Source of the DNA: Chitinophagaceae bacterium
Lineage (GTDB): Bacteria; Bacteroidota; Bacteroidia; Chitinophagales; Chitinophagaceae
Direction of reading: 5' to 3'
Assembly (NCBI GenBank): GCA_016706055.1
Contig: JADJKL010000014.1
Coordinates: 1-21,110, forward strand
DNA length: 21,110 bases
Under the pieces are notes generated by a model. The model was given only the letters and a program-made list of their open reading frames with translations. It was not told where the DNA came from and ran no database searches. Position numbers and translations under genes: made by a program. Below are positions 18,543-21,110 of the stretch, in pieces. Numbering within the stretch: the first letter of the stretch is position 1; each line of letters opens with the position of its first letter.

Positions 18543-19992
18543 CAATTCGTTTTTAAAGTTGAATATTTTACAGGTAATAAATAACTACCTGCAATAAATA
18601 ATAATAAGGATGCCATAATTCCAAACAGGTTTGCATCCAGATTGAAAGGTAAGTTATTTACCGTGAGACTTAAAAGAACAGTTGTTGCTCCCCCACCAAT
18701 CATTGCCATCATTGCTGCGTTTGGATTTGTCTTTTTGAAAAATAAAGCGGCCACCAGTGGAACGAATAATCCTGAGACCATAAAGGCATAAGAATATAAC
18801 ATCAACTCTAATACATTTCCCATTACTGATGCCAACAGAATGGCGAGTATTCCCAATATCAAAGTAAACAATTGTGATAGCCGTAACATTTTTTTGCTGT
18901 CATGATCAATATGAAAAAACTTGCTGACGATATCTGTTAACAAATTTCCTGAAGCTGCCATCAAACAACTATCTGCTGTTGATAGTATTGCAGAAAAATA
19001 AACAGACATCATTATTTCCCATCAACCCGATTGGCAAAATCGTTTTTAATAATAATGGCAATCCCATTTCCGGATCCATCATTGATGCATTTAAGAAACC
19101 TAAGTGTTCAAACATTCCTTGCTCAGCCGCCACTCTTGCAAACAAACCTAACGCTACTCCCATAAAAGCCATAATAGGCCATTCAAATAATCCGGCGATG
19201 AACCATGCTTTCTTTGCTTCCTTTACATCACGGCTGGCATAGATACGTTGGTATAATGTCATGCCAACAAACCAAATGGGAATGATGGTTACCCCCCAAT
19301 TCACCAATGTTTGCCAGGTAACATTACCCATAGATAAAAAATCCTTACTTACCGTTGAGCGAATGGCATCTATTCCTCCAATAGCATTATAGGCTAATGG
19401 AATTCCGATAAAACATAATCCACCAATCAACACAATCCATTGAATAGTATCAGTATAGATAACTGCATTCATTCCTCCCAACACCGTGTAACCAACTGTA
19501 ATGATTCCCATTACAATTAATGCAGTCGTCATATCAAATCCCTCAAAGGAAGCAGAAGCCAGCTTTGCTCCCGCCAGCATTTGCGAACTGGTAAAGCCGA
19601 TATAACCAATTGCAGAAATAATACCGGCCACCAATGCTACTTTTTCATTAAAGAAGTGTCCGAATATTTGCGGAAATGTAAACAGTTTGAATCTTTCCCT
19701 ACGGATGGACTTTCGGAATTAGTATAACAGCACTTAACCAAGCACCAATCAATCCTGTAAATAACATCCACGAACCAGATAAGCCCATCACAAATCCTAA
19801 TCCACCAAGCCCGATGGAAAATCCACCGCCAACATCGGTTGCTACAACAGACAAACCGATATGCCAACGGGTCATATTTCTTCCGCTTACGAAATAGTCT
19901 TCCGCATTTTTATTTTTCTTTAGAAAATAAAAACCGACTACCAATAAGGCAACCATATAAAAAATAAATATCCCGGCGTCAATCCAGTGCAT
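18542..19992 (-). pseudogene. Sodium:solute symporter (SSS family), two frameshifts
   Basis: Inner-membrane Na+-coupled transporter of the SSS/LeuT-fold group. The ATG at 19992 begins MHWIDAGIFIFYMVALLVVG (TM1), followed by NAEDYFVSGRNMTRWHIGLS and GGGFSIGLGGLGFVMGLSG. Near 19705 the frame slips and resumes as FKLFTFPQIFGHFFNEKVAL. After GYIGFTSSQMLAGAKLASAS come VLGGMNAVIYTDTIQW and IPIWFVGMTLYQRIYASRD. A second slip at about 19010 precedes MSVYFSAILSTADSCLMAAS, the conserved TM8-like STADS sodium-site region. About 13 hydrophobic segments over about 483 codons fit the family. The stop TGA overlaps the next gene's ATG. It heads the five-gene operon, so its solute is probably the substrate of the downstream deacylase and racemases; the solute itself is not identifiable. 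Confidence 0.85.
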
Positions 19993-20020
19993 TTCGAATA
20001 TTTACGGGGTGAAAAATAAG

Positions 20021-20048
20021 AATAAAAAACCTCGTCAGTGCAAGACGA
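20021..20048 (-). terminator. Weak hairpin plus T-run in the symporter leader (possible attenuator)
   Basis: On the minus strand TCGTC and GACGA (20048-20044 and 20036-20032) can pair around a seven-base loop, followed by GG and TTTTTT. It lies between the candidate -7 box and the symporter start. The stem is only five pairs, so termination would be weak if it occurs at all. Confidence 0.22.
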
Positions 20049-20066
20049 TTATGGCTTAAGAAGTTG

Positions 20067-20074
20067 CGAAGGTA
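20067..20074 (-). promoter_or_regulatory. Candidate Bacteroidota -7 element for the symporter operon
   Basis: On the minus strand TACCTTCG matches the Bacteroidota -7 consensus TAnnTTTG at seven of eight positions if n is free. It lies about 75 bases before the symporter ATG, leaving a leader of about 65-70 bases. No convincing TTTG was seen at the -33 distance, so the call rests on the -7 box and its position in the only sizeable gap upstream of the operon. Confidence 0.4.
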
Positions 20075-20113
20075 ACGAATTTAAAGGGGAATTCCTAAGC
20101 AGAACTGTACTAA

Positions 20114-20153
20114 TTGAAAAAATGAAAAGCTATGAAGCCGCTTACCAGTAAGC
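20114..20153 (-). terminator. Possible weak terminator after bshC
   Basis: The palindrome GCTTACCAGTAAGC has its arms at 20140-20145 and 20148-20153. On the minus strand a T-rich stretch lies some 15-25 bases further on (20114-20127). It is 19 bases beyond the bshC stop. The hairpin is short and the T-run is distant, so this is only a candidate end of the bshC transcript. Confidence 0.25.
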
Positions 20154-20171
20154 ATTTGGCAAGATTGTGAA

Positions 20172-21110
20172 CTATTTTTCTGTAAGTATTACAAATTCCT
20201 GTTCAAGACTTAACGACTCATTATATAATGTTTGAAGAATTGCTGCACCATATTTTGCATAGTAGTAAGAGATATTTTCATGCCGTTCCTGCAATCCATT
20301 GCCAGGGAATAGATGTGCTTTTACTTTTTGTATTTGACCTTGTTGATCAGCAAACTTTCTTTTTTCTGCCCGCAGCATTTTCTTTTCTAGCTCCTGCAAA
20401 CGAAATACAGTTTTTGTTTTCAATGCATCTACATGCTTTTCTAAAGTTGAATCTACAGCTTTTGCTTGTTGCTTAAATGATTCATACAATTCTTCAATAG
20501 CCGTTAAAGAACCTTTCAACTTTGTGTCATTCTTAGTTTCCTTTAGAACCAATTGATTGACCAAGTCCTGCTCAGGCAAAAGAAATCTTCAATTGTGAAG
20601 TTGAGTTTACTCATTTGTGCTTTCCATTTTTCTTCTACCAATAAAAAAGAATTACGCAACACCAAAACTGGGAACGGAACTTTATAATGCTCAAATAAAG
20701 ATTTCAATTGAAGCCAGTAAGCTGTTTCGCCACCGCCGCCGATAAATGCAATATTGGGTAATATAGTTTCCTGGTATAAACCACGGAGAATTACATTCGG
20801 GCTAAACCTTTCCGGATTTTGTTCTAATTCCTTTAATAGTTCATCTTTTGAAAATCTTGTTCCATCGTTCACCACTTTCCATTCTCCATTTGTTTCTTCA
20901 ATTCGTTCCCGCAGATCGTCTTTCAAATAAAACAAATTGACTCTCTGGATTAGCCTACTTTATACCCAGCATCAGAGAGAAGCAATTGATTTTTCTACAA
21001 TATCTGATGCAGTCTGATTCAGTAAGTCATCTTCAAATACGGCAGCCAATTCTTTTTCAACGCAGCTATCAGGCTTCAAAACAATCAAACCATATTCAGC
21101 AAACAATGCA
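20172..21110 (-). pseudogene. bshC: BshC, putative cysteine-adding enzyme of bacillithiol synthesis; partial at the window edge, frameshifted
   Basis: BshC is thought to add cysteine to glucosaminyl-malate in the last step of bacillithiol synthesis. The window holds the C-terminal 310 or so codons; the N-terminal part lies beyond 21110. Reading the minus strand: ALFAEYGLIVLKPDSCV, then a slip near 20950, and FYLKDDLRERIEE, NGEWKVVNDGTRFSKDELL, NVILRGLYQETILPNIAFIG and GGGETAYWLQLKSLFEHYKV. A second slip lies in a T-run at about 20575. The C-terminal coiled coil follows (EELYESFKQQ to QQGQIQKVKAHLFPG) and then NISYYYAKYGAAILQTLY. The succession GGGETAYW, coiled coil, YYAKYG is characteristic of BshC. 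It has the same orientation as the symporter operon but is separated from it by a 179-base gap with its own promoter-like element. Confidence 0.88.

Noticed and set aside
1..21110. tRNA, rRNA, CRISPR array or insertion sequence with transposase
   Set aside because: I found no cloverleaf, rRNA-like conserved block, regularly spaced repeat-spacer array or transposase-like protein on either strand by eye.

Overview
Organism. The window looks like a member of the Bacteroidota, most likely family Chitinophagaceae. The grounds are moderately low GC with AT-rich codons over most of its length, Bacteroidota-type -7 boxes (TAnnTTTG-like), a BshC bacillithiol gene, a monofunctional aspartokinase, a TonB-type C-terminal domain fused to a murein L,D-transpeptidase, and a caspase fused to an outer-membrane beta-barrel. 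The genus cannot be fixed from sequence alone.

Quality of reading frames. Nearly every gene between 1 and about 12,470 can be recognised only by stitching two or three frames together, with an indel roughly every 50-200 bases. From 12,555 onward frames are far better: the caspase and the Orr-like racemase are uninterrupted, and the others carry one or two lesions each. Several breaks lie at or next to homopolymers. This fits a poorly polished long-read contig (low coverage toward the left end) better than mass pseudogenisation of housekeeping genes. 'Pseudogene' below means the frame is broken as written.

Layout. 28-1311 (+) aspartokinase; 1345-2504 (-) YafK-type L,D-transpeptidase with TonB-like tail; 2627 to about 3814 (-) 4-hydroxyphenylpyruvate dioxygenase; 3953-5066 (+) purK; 5201-10670 (+) a tripartite RND efflux operon (lipoprotein adaptor, RND pump, TolC-like channel); 10672-11041 (+) purE lacking the expected C-terminal part; 11050-11556 a GxxExxY nuclease-fold gene inside a cassette bounded by CATAG-rich inverted repeats; about 11562-12469 (+) a DUF6929-like protein; 12555-14741 (+) caspase-linker-beta-barrel protein. 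On the minus strand, from 19,992 down to 14,744, a tightly packed operon encodes a Na+:solute symporter, a GNAT acetyltransferase, an M20 amidohydrolase, alanine racemase and an ornithine/alanine-racemase-like enzyme. Upstream of it bshC runs off the right edge.

How genes fit together. The symporter-acetyltransferase-deacylase-two-racemase operon is the most coherent possible new pathway: uptake, N-acylation or deacylation, and stereo-inversion of amino acids, probably D-amino acid or acyl-amino acid salvage. purK and purE, which act on consecutive purine intermediates and are often adjacent, are here separated by the whole efflux operon. A segment of about 4.3 kb (roughly 3.19-7.5 kb) is clearly richer in GC than both flanks, and its edges fall inside hppD and inside the RND pump gene. 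That points to a mosaic consensus or to homologous recombination.
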